From positions 310,001 to 374,000 of the forward strand of contig NZ_JH947127.1 of the NCBI RefSeq assembly GCF_000302595.1: a DNA stretch of 64,000 bases, read 5' to 3'. A program made the translations under genes and the position numbers. The DNA comes from Pedobacter arcticus A12. Lineage in GTDB: Bacteria; Bacteroidota; Bacteroidia; Sphingobacteriales; Sphingobacteriaceae. Below the pieces are notes generated by a model. That model saw only the letters and a list, made by a program, of their open reading frames with translations, was not told where the DNA came from and made no database searches. Shown piece after piece: positions 29,126 through 37,676 of the stretch (positions within the stretch are counted from its first letter, which is position 1; each line of letters opens with the position of its first letter).

Positions 29126-29389
29126 TTGAATAACGAAAATAAAAATGTTATGGATATTCAAACCAGAAAAATAGAATTCATCCAAGAGTTTCTTAAAATC
29201 CAGAACGAAGAGTTATTAATTCGCTTGGAAAAGCTTTTACATGCCAATAAATCAACCAAAAATACTGATTTAAGACCAATGACTATTGATGAATTCAATG
29301 AAAGAATTGACAAATCAATGGACGATTCCAAAAACAATAGACTAACAACATCAAGTGATCTAATTTCGGAAATCGAAAAATGGGGTTAA
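29126..29389 (+). CDS. RelB-like antitoxin
   Basis: 87 residues, highly charged. The N-terminal half is helical (RKIEFIQEFLKIQNEELLIRLEKLL) and the C-terminal half has the RPMTIDEFNERIDKS segment common in small Bacteroidetes antitoxins that pair with ParE/RelE toxins. It overlaps the toxin frame by 10 bp, as usual in such operons. The start could also be the internal Met of MDIQTRK at 29150. Confidence 0.72.
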   Translation: MNNENKNVMDIQTRKIEFIQEFLKIQNEELLIRLEKLLHANKSTKNTDLRPMTIDEFNERIDKSMDDSKNNRLTTSSDLISEIEKWG

Positions 29390-29697
29390 AAGTATATTGG
29401 ACAGATTTTTCTAAAAATGCGCTGAAAAACATATTTGATTATCACCACGAAAAAGTAAACCTAAAAATAGCTCAGCAAATCACCAAAAAAATCATTGGAA
29501 AAGCAGAAAGTTTAAGTGGTTTTCCTAAAATGGGGGCAATGGAAGAGCTTTTGAATGACAGGCCTCAAAACTTCAGGTATGTTATAAACACAAACTATAA
29601 AATCATCTATTGGATTAATCATGATAAAAATAGAATTTAAGTCTTAGATGTATTTGACACCAGACAAAATCCGGAGAAAATAACCAGAAACAAATAG
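29380..29697 (+). pseudogene. ParE/RelE-family toxin interrupted by a nonsense codon
   Basis: The frame starts as a normal ParE-type toxin (VYWTDFSKNALKNIFDYHHEKV, then GFPKMGAMEE, FRYVINTNYKIIYWI) but stops after residue 86 at TAA 29638-29640. Reading on in the same frame gives VLDVFDTRQNPEKITRNK and then TAG at 29695-29697, which is the expected C-terminal strand of this family (VxDxRQNPEK). A single C-to-T change (CAA to TAA) would explain the break. The truncated protein of 86 residues may be inactive, or the pair may be decaying. Confidence 0.75.
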
Positions 29698-29830
29698 GTT
29701 GATTAACTACTAAATCTCGCAGAATCCTAACGAGTGCCATCCGTATTCACAAATGAAACCCAATAAAATTGGCATCAATTTGGTTCCGAACGCAAAAACA
29801 ATATTCAACCAATTATACGTTTAAGCCTAT

Positions 29831-30586
29831 ATGCTTTTCAGATCCAGATTAAATTTCCTTTCTTTTTTAGCGATCATGTCTGTCCTTTTAGCGTCCTGCT
29901 CATCGGTTTATATGCCCAACGTACCTAATAGTCCGATGTTGAGTGCGAAAAACGAGATTCATGCAGCGGGGCACCTTTCATTAAAAGGGAATTTAAGTTT
30001 CAATACTGCTTATGCAGTTTCTGACCATGTGGGCGTTTTGTTCAACGGATCTTTTATTGATCAATCTAAACGACGGAAAGACTTTAGTCAGGATTTAGTT
30101 GAAGCGGGTGCGGGCTACTACACCACATTTGGGCGAGAAAATAATCGGATTTTAGAAATTTACGGTGGGTTAGGAACAGGCTCAACACAACGCATTTACC
30201 GCACTTTTGAAGACGATGGAAGCATCACTACAGATTTACAAAAGGTAAAATTCAACAAAGCCTTTGTACAGGTAAGTTACAGCACCAAAGAAAAAAATTC
30301 TGTTACGCTGTTCTCTAAAAAGTTTCCGCTTAATTACGGAACCATCTTTAGAATTAGTCATGTAAGCATGAGCAAGTTTGATAGAAACAATATAGCGCAA
30401 CCTTTAGAGGATAATATTTTTATAGAACCGGTGTTTTTTACTCGTTTAAAACTAAACGAGAACTTTCAGTTGCAATACACTACTGGGAGTAATTTCGGTT
30501 TGAAAAACAGAGATTTTATGACTGCAGGCAGTTCTGTTTTTACGCTGGGCGTGATTGTTAATTTGGGTGGAACTAAGGTCTTCTAG
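29831..30586 (+). CDS. Lipoprotein, outer-membrane beta-barrel-like, unknown function
   Basis: 251 residues. The signal ends in a lipobox (VLLASCSS), so the mature protein begins at Cys. The remainder alternates hydrophobic and polar residues in strand-like blocks (GHLSLKGNLSFNTAYAVSDHVGVLF in pieces, VEAGAGYYTTFGR, FVQVSYSTKEKNSVTLF, FTLGVIVNLGG), like a small barrel. I do not recognise a defined family. Stand-alone gene. Confidence 0.65.
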   Translation: MLFRSRLNFLSFLAIMSVLLASCSSVYMPNVPNSPMLSAKNEIHAAGHLSLKGNLSFNTAYAVSDHVGVLFNGSFIDQSKRRKDFSQDLVEAGAGYYTTFGRENNRILEIYGGLGTGSTQRIYRTFEDDGSITTDLQKVKFNKAFVQVSYSTKEKNSVTLFSKKFPLNYGTIFRISHVSMSKFDRNNIAQPLEDNIFIEPVFFTRLKLNENFQLQYTTGSNFGLKNRDFMTAGSSVFTLGVIVNLGGTKVF

Positions 30587-30960
30587 TTGTATATTTAACC
30601 GCATTTCACAGAGAGGACGGAGGCTGAGAGGGCTTTTTTGTCAATCTGAGCGGAGCTGAAGATTAACCACAGAGGGCATAAAGGTCACAGAGCTGGGTTT
30701 ATTAGTTTTTTATCACTATTGCAGATAATCCTTCTCCTTACTGAATTTCATACCTGACGAAAAAAATTGCGTTAACGATATGAGCGGATACCGGCTTGTG
30801 GCTAAGGCCTGTGCAGTATGAGCGGTTAGCGTGTTAAAACGCCCAAATGATGTTTTCCTACCCCCCCCTCCCTCCTTTTTACAAAATCACAAAAAGCAAA
30901 AAGCTTAAAAAATTTAAATAAAGATATAAAAGCTTAAATTTGCGCAGAATTTAAAATTTT
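30587..30960. repeat. Intergenic region with two dispersed repeat families
   Basis: 30646-30662 holds CTGAGCGGAGCTGAAGA, a copy of the repeat seen at 1505 and 46373. 30665-30693 holds AACCACAGAG-type sequence with GGTCACAGAGC, whose inverted counterpart is at 62091-62119. A C-rich run (CCCCCCCCTCCCTCC) lies near 30862. The right end is the lysS promoter region. No gene is visible. Confidence 0.6.
30935..30942 (+). promoter_or_regulatory. Candidate lysS -7 box
   Basis: TAAATTTG fits the Bacteroidetes TAnnTTTG box, 18 bp before the lysS start, which would give a very short leader. No clear -33 TTTG is seen. Confidence 0.4.
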
Positions 30961-32679
30961 ATGAGCGCACTTTCAGAACAGGAAATACAAAGACGCGAGT
31001 CTTTAAACGAACTAAGAAGATTAGGAATTGACCCTTACCCAGCAGAGACATACGATATTAATGCCAACGCCAAGGATATTTTAGCCAATTACGAAAGAGA
31101 GAAAACTGCTTATAAAAATATTAGTATTGCCGGCCGTATAATGACCCGTAGAATTATGGGGAACGCATCTTTTGTGGAGATACAGGATGCTACAGGCCGT
31201 TTGCAGGTTTATATCAGACGTGATGATATTTGCCCTGATGAGGACAAAACTTTATACAACACGGTATTTAAAAAGCTATTGGATATCGGCGATTTTATTG
31301 GTGTTAAGGGTTATGTTTTTACGACCCAAACCGGTGAAATATCTTTACACGCTACAGAAATCAAGGTGCTTTCTAAATCGTTAAAGCCTTTGCCTATTGT
31401 TAAACGTGATGAAGAAGGCAATATTTTTGATGGTTTTACCGACCCAGAGATGCGTTATAGAATGCGCTATGTAGATTTAACGGTAAATCCGGAATATAAG
31501 GAGATTTTTAAAACCCGCTCTAAGGTAATTAGCACCATGCGTAATTATTTTGATAACCAGGGTTGGATGGAAGTTGAAACACCAATTTTACAAGCGGTAC
31601 ACGGTGGTGCGGCTGCAAGGCCTTTCAACACGCATCATAACACGTTAGACATGCCCTTATTTTTGCGTATTGCTAACGAGCTTTACTTAAAAAGACTGAT
31701 TGTTGCAGGGTTTGATGGTGTTTATGAGTTTGGTAAAATGTTCCGTAACGAAGGTATGGACCGTACCCATAACCCGGAGTTTACAGCTATGGAAATTTAC
31801 GTTGCCTATAAAGATTATATATGGATGATGGCAATGGTGGAAGAATGTTTGGAGAAAGTTGCCATTGCTGCAACCGGACATACTGCGGTAAAAGTAGGCG
31901 AACATACCATAGATTTCGCTGGTCCGTACGAGAAACTATCCATGTATGATTCTATTTTGAAATATACTGGCGTTGATGTTTCGGAAATGGACGAAGAGGG
32001 CTTAAGAGCTACTTGTACCAGCATGAAAATACAGGTTGACGCAAGTATGGGGAAAGGAAAGTTGGTAGATGCGATTTTTGGCGAAAAAGTAGAACATGAA
32101 CTGATTCAGCCGACATATATTACCGACTACCCTATCGAGATGACTCCCTTAGCTAAAAAACACCGTAACAAAGAAGGTTTGGTTGAACGTTTTGAGCTTT
32201 TTGTGAACGGCAAAGAAATTGCGAATGCTTACTCTGAGCTGAACGATGCGATTGACCAAAAAGGACGTTTTGAAGATCAGCTAAAATTAGCGGCCCGTGG
32301 CGATGACGAAGCTATGGCGATGGATGATGATTTTATTAGAGCTTTAGAATACGGAATGCCTCCAACATCTGGTTTAGGGATTGGTATCGACCGATTGGTG
32401 ATGATGATGACTAACCAACAGAGCATTCAGGAAGTATTGTTTTTCCCTCAGATGAGAGCGGAGAAAAAAGCGAAGGTTTACAGCGATGATGACTTTGTTG
32501 CATTGGGCATCCCGGTCGAGTGGGTACAAGTACTGCGTAAAATGAATATAAATACGCCAGAAGATTTAAAAACAGCAAACCCTAATAAAGTATTTAATGA
32601 TCTAGGTGGAATGCGTAAAAAAATGAAACTGGAAATCAGCATGCCTCAAAAAGAGGAAGTGATGGCTTGGTTTGGGTAG
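30961..32679 (+). CDS. lysS: Lysyl-tRNA synthetase, class II
   Basis: 572 residues. An OB-fold anticodon domain (residues 55-150) is followed by the class II core with motif 2 (FGKMFRNEGMDRTHNPEFT) and motif 3 (GLGIGIDRLVMMM). About 60 residues follow motif 3's end, including VQVLRKMNINTPEDLKTANP, which look like a small helical extension typical of Bacteroidetes LysRS and absent from E. coli. It charges tRNA-Lys. Single gene closed by a terminator. Confidence 0.97.
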   Translation: MSALSEQEIQRRESLNELRRLGIDPYPAETYDINANAKDILANYEREKTAYKNISIAGRIMTRRIMGNASFVEIQDATGRLQVYIRRDDICPDEDKTLYNTVFKKLLDIGDFIGVKGYVFTTQTGEISLHATEIKVLSKSLKPLPIVKRDEEGNIFDGFTDPEMRYRMRYVDLTVNPEYKEIFKTRSKVISTMRNYFDNQGWMEVETPILQAVHGGAAARPFNTHHNTLDMPLFLRIANELYLKRLIVAGFDGVYEFGKMFRNEGMDRTHNPEFTAMEIYVAYKDYIWMMAMVEECLEKVAIAATGHTAVKVGEHTIDFAGPYEKLSMYDSILKYTGVDVSEMDEEGLRATCTSMKIQVDASMGKGKLVDAIFGEKVEHELIQPTYITDYPIEMTPLAKKHRNKEGLVERFELFVNGKEIANAYSELNDAIDQKGRFEDQLKLAARGDDEAMAMDDDFIRALEYGMPPTSGLGIGIDRLVMMMTNQQSIQEVLFFPQMRAEKKAKVYSDDDFVALGIPVEWVQVLRKMNINTPEDLKTANPNKVFNDLGGMRKKMKLEISMPQKEEVMAWFG

Positions 32680-32870
32680 GTGGTTCGTTTGTTAGGTGGT
32701 TAGGTTTGACTTGCACTGAAACATACCTGTCCTTGGCGTTAGTGGACTCCTTTTTAAGGATTCATAAATGGATTAAAGTCTCTGACTCTTTTAAAACGCA
32801 GGATTGTTTTCAACAAATCATGCTGGAACATACGACTAATTAAAAATCAAAACGGTTGAATACAAAACAA

Positions 32871-32900
32871 AAAAACCTGATTGAATGAATCAGGTTTTTT
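32871..32900. terminator. Bidirectional terminator lysS / cytochrome c
   Basis: AAAAACCTGATT pairs with AATCAGGTTTTT around a 5-nt loop, with A- and T-runs on either side; it serves both convergent genes. Confidence 0.87.
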
Positions 32901-32927
32901 TATGATTAACTAATTTCCTTACGAAAA

Positions 32928-33428
32928 CTATCCTTTATCGTTCTTTCTTAAATACTCCAAAATCTGACGAGTTTCGTCATCAGAAACGTTTTGACCAACC
33001 ATCTGAATCAAATGCTCTTCAAATAAAGCTTTCGCAATCGGATCTTTTTTGGTCATTTCTTCTGGGTTGGTTATCATATTCATAATCCACTCTGGCGTAC
33101 GTAGGTTAGTGATATTTTTTAAACCTGGACCAACTAATTTTTCGCCAGTTAATTTATGGCAAGGCGTACATTTAGTTTCAAAAATTGCCTGCCCTTTAGC
33201 CGCCATTGCATCATCAATAGTTGCAGGCACATCTACACTTGTAAATTTACCAACACCTTTACTATCACTTTTAGCATTAGGGTCAACAGCCTCTTCTGCA
33301 GGTTCATCAGCAGATTGTGTAGTTGCATCTGTATTTTCGGTGCTATTTTCGCTACCGCCACAGGCACTTAAAAAAGCAACAGCTCCACAAAAACTAAATA
33401 CAGCAATTAACATTTTAATCTTTCTCAT
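32928..33428 (-). CDS. Lipoprotein cytochrome c
   Basis: 166 residues from MRKIKMLIAVFSF; the longer frame from 33467 adds 13 residues before the signal and is rejected. A lipobox (FLSACGG) follows the signal. Residues 30-65 are an acidic linker. The haem motif is CTPCH, the axial methionine is probably in LIQMVGQNVSD. It is a monohaem class I type cytochrome, likely an electron carrier on the periplasmic side. Single gene. Confidence 0.87.
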   Translation of the reverse strand: MRKIKMLIAVFSFCGAVAFLSACGGSENSTENTDATTQSADEPAEEAVDPNAKSDSKGVGKFTSVDVPATIDDAMAAKGQAIFETKCTPCHKLTGEKLVGPGLKNITNLRTPEWIMNMITNPEEMTKKDPIAKALFEEHLIQMVGQNVSDDETRQILEYLRKNDKG

Positions 33429-33595
33429 ATTGTTTTGTTTTAATTGAATTTTTAGATAAACTGACAAGAATCTATATTGTCATCTTCATGTCACAAATAT
33501 AATGCCTTCTTTTTAGCTTTTAGCTAAAAAGCAAAACAATTATCGTGTGAATTTTCTTTTGGCCTGGTTTGGCTTAGAGTCTATTTAAAATCACA

Positions 33596-33892
33596 TTAAT
33601 CCTCGTAAACCTTAAGCCTATTTTTTAACGCTTGATTTTCCGACTGCAAATCATCGACTTGATCCAACAAATTAAAAATTGCCCCAATTCCCGGTAAATT
33701 AATCTGCAAGTCTTGGTGTAAACGTAATATTTTCTCTAACCGAACCAAAACCGATGAATCTATATAAGGTTTCTTTTCCTGGTAAGCAATCTCCAATAAA
33801 TCATTTTCATTCAATTCTTGGATAAAGTCCATTTCAACCTTATAATAGGTGCAAATTGTTAAAAGCGATATATAGTTTTCTTTATCCATCAT
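33596..33892 (-). CDS. CbpM-like chaperone modulator
   Basis: 98 residues from [11 protein letters not shown]. The protein is MerR-like in its layout: [26 protein letters not shown], then a dimerising coiled coil ([25 protein letters not shown]). The start overlaps the last 11 bases of the upstream J-domain gene, the same order as cbpA-cbpM in proteobacteria, where CbpM inhibits CbpA. A longer frame to 33958 is only a read-through of the cbpA region. Confidence 0.75.
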   Translation of the reverse strand: MMDKENYISLLTICTYYKVEMDFIQELNENDLLEIAYQEKKPYIDSSVLVRLEKILRLHQDLQINLPGIGAIFNLLDQVDDLQSENQALKNRLKVYED

Positions 33893-34793
33893 TTCTAAGT
33901 TTAGCAAGTTGTTGAACCAGTTCTTTTTCCGCCTCGGATAGGTTCTTTGGCAAAACAAGTTGGTAGGTAATCACCAGATCGCCAAATACACCTTCCTTTT
34001 TATAAACCGGAAAACCTTTTCCTTTCAATTTAACCTTTGTACCGTTTTCCGTTTCTGGGGCAACTTTTAGTTTCACCTTTCCGTTAAAAGTATCTACCGT
34101 AATATCTCCACCAAGCATCGCTGTATAAATATCCAAATCAGCGGTAGCTAATAAATTATTACCGTCTCTTTTAAAAGGCGTAGTATTTTTAATGGAGAAT
34201 TTGATATGTAAATCGCCATTTGTACCACCATTTGCACCTTGTCCGCCGTACCCTCCTATTTTAATCACCTGCCCGTCTGCAACGCCAGCCGGTATGGTTA
34301 ACCTAATATTTTTGCCGTTAACGGTAAGCGTTCGTTTGTGGGTTTCGTAAACATCTTTCAAATCCAGTTCCAGCTCCGCGTTAAAATCCTGCCCTCTAAA
34401 TCTCGATTGCCTACTGCCACCTGCAGGTCTTGCACCACCAAACATAGAACCAAAAAAATCAGAAAAATCACCGCCCTCAAAATCGCCACCCTGGTACGTG
34501 TTCTGGCTTTGCGACCGGGCCCGTCCTTGACTTTGTTGTTGCCTTTCTGCCTGTTCAAACTGTTCGGCATGTTTCCAATCCTTACCGTACTTATCATATT
34601 TCTTACGATTTTCGGGCTTGCTCAGTACTTCATTGGCCTCATTAATTTCCTTGAATTTCTTCTCTGCTTCCTTGTTATTTGGGTTTATATCAGGATGATA
34701 TTTGCGGGCCATTTTTCGGTAAGCCTTTTTAACATCAGCTTCCGACGCACTTTTATCAATACCTAACACACTGTAATAGTCAATAAAATCCAT
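33882..34793 (-). CDS. cbpA: J-domain co-chaperone CbpA/DnaJ-like
   Basis: 303 residues. The J-domain occupies residues 1-70 with HPD in [11 protein letters not shown]; a Gln/Gly/Arg-rich linker follows; residues 125-300 are two DnaJ C-terminal beta domains. The cysteine-rich zinc finger of true DnaJ is missing, which makes it CbpA-type. It recruits and stimulates DnaK. Coupled to the CbpM-like gene by an 11-bp overlap. Confidence 0.9.
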   Translation of the reverse strand: MDFIDYYSVLGIDKSASEADVKKAYRKMARKYHPDINPNNKEAEKKFKEINEANEVLSKPENRKKYDKYGKDWKHAEQFEQAERQQQSQGRARSQSQNTYQGGDFEGGDFSDFFGSMFGGARPAGGSRQSRFRGQDFNAELELDLKDVYETHKRTLTVNGKNIRLTIPAGVADGQVIKIGGYGGQGANGGTNGDLHIKFSIKNTTPFKRDGNNLLATADLDIYTAMLGGDITVDTFNGKVKLKVAPETENGTKVKLKGKGFPVYKKEGVFGDLVITYQLVLPKNLSEAEKELVQQLAKLRNDG

Positions 34794-35140
34794 TTAAATA
34801 TTGGTTAAAAATGTTTAAGCAAATAAACGCATTATAGCTTGATGCCCAATATTTATACCAGAATAAATGTTCGAATATTAGTTTAGGCGTTCCCTGTAAA
34901 CAAAACAGGTCGGTAGCTTTTGTACGCCGTTTTGGTTTTTTACACGCTCAAGCCCAGCTAAAAAAACTTACGCCAGCCCCCTAACGCAAAAAAAAATAGA
35001 TTAGTCAAAAATTCCATTTAAAATATTGACAAGATTTATCCCCTTGCATTTCTACACAAAGCAAGTATGCGGTAGGGTCTTAAATAAATTATGGCACTGC
35101 ACCTTTTAATCAACAAGAAAAATTATTATTTTTATTAAAA
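34794..35140. other. Boundary region between core genome and the cassette array
   Basis: 347 bp upstream of the recombinase gene. It holds a small palindrome (CCTGTAAACAAAACAGG near 34892) and otherwise AT-rich sequence. I find no gene or attachment-site repeat. Confidence 0.4.
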
Positions 35141-36196
35141 TTGGACACTATGGATTTTGAGGCTAAATTAATTCGACACAATAACAAAAACAGAATAGCT
35201 GTTTGGTACCCGAATATCCCAGCCTTGATTGCCCGTTTCAGAAAACTAACGGATGCTAAATGGAGTTCTACACTAAAAGTTTGGCATTTGCCAGATACAA
35301 GCGAAAACAGAGAGCGTTTTGAGTTGCCAAGCGATAAAGGAAAAGGGGTACCTTTTATGGATAAAATATCACAAATAGAACAGTTCAAAAAACATTTAGC
35401 CACCAAAAGATATAGCCCTAACACCGTTAAAACTTATAGCGACGCCTTGCAGACTTTTTTATTTTATTATAATGCTAAAGACGTTCGGGATATTGATAAT
35501 CAGGATGTTGTTTCATTTTACAACGATTATATTTTAGAGAAAAATCTGTCGTCATCTTTCCAAAACCAAGTGGTAAATGCAATTAAGCTTTATTTTAGAA
35601 CAATACGAGAGACGGCTATTAATGTTGACAAAATATACCGTCCTAAAAGAGATAAACTTTTGCCGAATGTGTTAAGCAAAGAAGAAATCAAAAAGATCTT
35701 AAATGCTCACACCAATATCAAACATAAAGCTATGTTGTGTATGATTTATAGTTGCGGACTTCGGCGTAGCGAACTATTAAGGTTAAAACCCAACGACATA
35801 GACTCAAAAAGGAATCTAGTGATAATTCGGCAGGCGAAAGGCAGAAAAGACAGAATTGCGCCATTATCACCTGCGATATTGGGAATTCTTAGGGAGTATT
35901 ACAAAGTGCACAAACCTTTAAGCTGGTTATTTGAAGGACAATATCCAGATACTGTTTACGATGAGCGCAGTTTGGGAAATGTTTTAAAACAAGCTTTACA
36001 AAAAACAGGAATTAAAAAACCAGTTACTTTACATTGGCTAAGACACAGCTATGCGACACACTTATTGGAAAGCGGGACAGATTTACGATACATTCAAGAA
36101 ATTTTAGGACATAAGAGCAGTCGCACTACAGAAATTTATACTCACGTAAGTACAAAAAGTTTACAAAATGTAAAAAGTCCGTTCGATGATCTGTAA
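35141..36196 (+). CDS. Tyrosine recombinase of the cassette array (XerC/D type)
   Basis: 351 residues. The N-terminal 70 residues (AKLIRHNNKNRIAVWYPNIP, WHLPDTSENRERFELP) are an extra module seen in Bacteroidetes integrases. Residues 75-160 form the SAM-like core-binding domain (SPNTVKTYSDALQTFLFYY). The catalytic domain has Arg in CGLRRSELLRL, Lys in RQAKGRKDR, HxxR in HWLRHSYATH, His in LGHKSSRTTEIYTHVS and the Tyr in IYTHVS. I see no insertion between the Lys and HxxR boxes of the kind that marks IntI. It lies immediately before the attI-like site and is the likely recombinase acting on it. Confidence 0.9.
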   Translation: MDTMDFEAKLIRHNNKNRIAVWYPNIPALIARFRKLTDAKWSSTLKVWHLPDTSENRERFELPSDKGKGVPFMDKISQIEQFKKHLATKRYSPNTVKTYSDALQTFLFYYNAKDVRDIDNQDVVSFYNDYILEKNLSSSFQNQVVNAIKLYFRTIRETAINVDKIYRPKRDKLLPNVLSKEEIKKILNAHTNIKHKAMLCMIYSCGLRRSELLRLKPNDIDSKRNLVIIRQAKGRKDRIAPLSPAILGILREYYKVHKPLSWLFEGQYPDTVYDERSLGNVLKQALQKTGIKKPVTLHWLRHSYATHLLESGTDLRYIQEILGHKSSRTTEIYTHVSTKSLQNVKSPFDDL

Positions 36197-36226
36197 AATT
36201 GATATCTTTAGAAGATATATGCAAGA

Positions 36227-36295
36227 GAGCTGCACATATACAACACAATTTGTATGTATATGTCTCACTGAGCTGCACATATATGTAAGTTAGCG
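36227..36295 (+). other. attI-like primary integration site
   Basis: Two perfect direct repeats of GAGCTGCACATATA lie at 36227-36240 and 36270-36283, 43 bp apart, with CATATACA/TGTATATG inverted between them. The second repeat ends 6 bp before GTTAGCGG, the core where cassette 1 begins (G at 36289). Direct repeats next to the recombination point recall the DR1/DR2 integrase-binding sites of attI. No long palindrome is present here, unlike all other boundaries, as expected for attI versus attC. Confidence 0.65.
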
Positions 36296-36329
36296 GTAAT
36301 GCCCAATCAAGACCAACACAATAATGAAA

Positions 36330-36366
36330 CATTTGACAAAAACTAACTTATTTGCCATTTGACAAA
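36330..36366 (+). promoter_or_regulatory. Paired CATTTGACAAA motifs upstream of the Crp/Fnr-like gene
   Basis: CATTTGACAAA occurs at 36330-36340 and 36356-36366. A closely related palindrome, CATTTGGCAAATG, lies at 36982-36994 before the SRPBCC gene. The shared motif may be the operator of the Crp/Fnr-like regulator encoded between them. Confidence 0.45.
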
Positions 36367-36399
36367 TTCTATAAAAAAGACACTATGTAACTTGCGACA

Positions 36400-36969
36400 A
36401 TGGAAAATCTGATAAATTATTTACTTCAATTTGGACAACTTAATCAACAACAAATTGACCTAATTAAAAGCAAGGCGAAAGAAATTGAACTTAAAAAAGA
36501 AGATTATTTTTCAGAAGCGGGAAAAATTGCCAGACAAGTTGCATTCGTTGACGATGGAATTTTACGAGTTTGCTATTACAATAATAAAGGCGAAGAAATT
36601 ACAAGGTATTTTATAGACGAAAATAATTTTGCTGTTGACCTAAATAGTTTTTCTTACCAAATTCCATCTTCTGAATATGTGCAGGCTGTTAAAGATTGCA
36701 AACTTTTAGTTTTTTCGGCAGACGCTTTAAAAGACTTATCAGTTACAATCGTTGCCTGGAACAGCATAATTAACGCAATAACGGCAAAATCATTAATTGA
36801 AAAAGTAAATAGGATTAGTCCAATGCTTGCAGAAGATGCTAAATCTCGTTACATCAGTTTCCTTGAAAAGTTTCCTCAACTTGCTAATAGAATACCGCTA
36901 TCATTATTGGCTTCATATTTAGGAATAACACAATCATCATTAAGCAGAATAAGAAAAAATATTAGGTGA
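36400..36969 (+). CDS. Crp/Fnr-family transcriptional regulator (cassette 1)
   Basis: 189 residues. Residues 10-115 form the cyclic-nucleotide-binding-like beta roll (EDYFSEAGKIARQVAFVDDGILRVCYYN). The C-terminal helix-turn-helix is short: IPLSLLASYLGITQSSLSRIRKNI. No Fnr-type cysteines are present and the cAMP-contact Arg/Ser are not obvious. First gene after the attI-like site, reading away from the recombinase. Confidence 0.85.
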   Translation: MENLINYLLQFGQLNQQQIDLIKSKAKEIELKKEDYFSEAGKIARQVAFVDDGILRVCYYNNKGEEITRYFIDENNFAVDLNSFSYQIPSSEYVQAVKDCKLLVFSADALKDLSVTIVAWNSIINAITAKSLIEKVNRISPMLAEDAKSRYISFLEKFPQLANRIPLSLLASYLGITQSSLSRIRKNIR

Positions 36970-36981
36970 TTCACTTTTTGT

Positions 36982-36994
36982 CATTTGGCAAATG
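36982..36994 (+). promoter_or_regulatory. Palindromic operator candidate CATTTGGCAAATG
   Basis: A 13-bp palindrome (six-base arms) 53 bp before the SRPBCC start, matching the paired motifs at 36330 and 36356. Confidence 0.45.
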
Positions 36995-37046
36995 TTGTCA
37001 AAAATTATGTTGCGAATTTTGCATTATAATTTAAACTGAAAATACA

Positions 37047-37610
37047 ATGATAACATTCTTAATGACAATCGCAATCACAATCGGCATCACGGGTATAGCC
37101 TTTGCACAAAGCAATAAAAAAATTCCACAGGCAAAAATCGTAATGACAATTAACGCACCTATTGACAGTGCTTTTAATTACATTGTTCCTGTTAAGTTAT
37201 CACACATTTTTAAAAAACACAAAAATCTGCCTGCAATTATAAAAACAGATGAAAAAGAAAAGTGGTTTAAAGCAGGATTGACAAGAACGGTTTACTTTGA
37301 AGATGGTTCAACCTCAAAAGAAACACTTTTATCAGTTGTTCCTCATACTTCATTTTCATACAGAATTGAAGATTTTACTTCTCAACTTCGCTTTTTAGCA
37401 AAGAGAATCGAAGGTAATTGGATATTTACCGACCTTGGTAATGGACAGACCAAAATTGAGTGGACTTATAAAATAGTTCCGAAAAACTTTATTGCCCGTG
37501 GACTTATTAATTTAGTTTTACTCAAAAATGTTAAAGCCTTATTGACAAACGCATTGATAATTCTAAAAACCGACTTGGAAACAGCGGACGGAATAAAGGG
37601 TAGCAGATAA
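37047..37610 (+). CDS. Exported SRPBCC (START-fold) protein (cassette 1)
   Basis: 187 residues. An N-terminal hydrophobic stretch ending IAFAQS looks like a signal peptide, unusual for this fold. The rest matches the polyketide-cyclase/START superfamily (VMTINAPIDSAFNYIVPVKLSHIFKK in pieces, GNWIFTDLGNGQTKIEWTYKI). It likely binds a hydrophobic ligand; the ligand is unknown. The motif before it suggests control by the preceding Crp/Fnr-like regulator. Confidence 0.72.
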   Translation: MITFLMTIAITIGITGIAFAQSNKKIPQAKIVMTINAPIDSAFNYIVPVKLSHIFKKHKNLPAIIKTDEKEKWFKAGLTRTVYFEDGSTSKETLLSVVPHTSFSYRIEDFTSQLRFLAKRIEGNWIFTDLGNGQTKIEWTYKIVPKNFIARGLINLVLLKNVKALLTNALIILKTDLETADGIKGSR

Positions 37611-37676
37611 AAAAAATCCGCGTAATGGTGGTAACGCGTGGTAACAGGAGGATAAAAAGAAAAAGTCAGAGAAAAA

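Noticed and set aside
35141-36196. Integrase as sign of a prophage or integrative conjugative element
   Set aside because: No phage structural, lysis, relaxase or type IV secretion genes follow, and no tRNA target or direct end repeats were found; the palindrome-bounded cassettes explain the region better.
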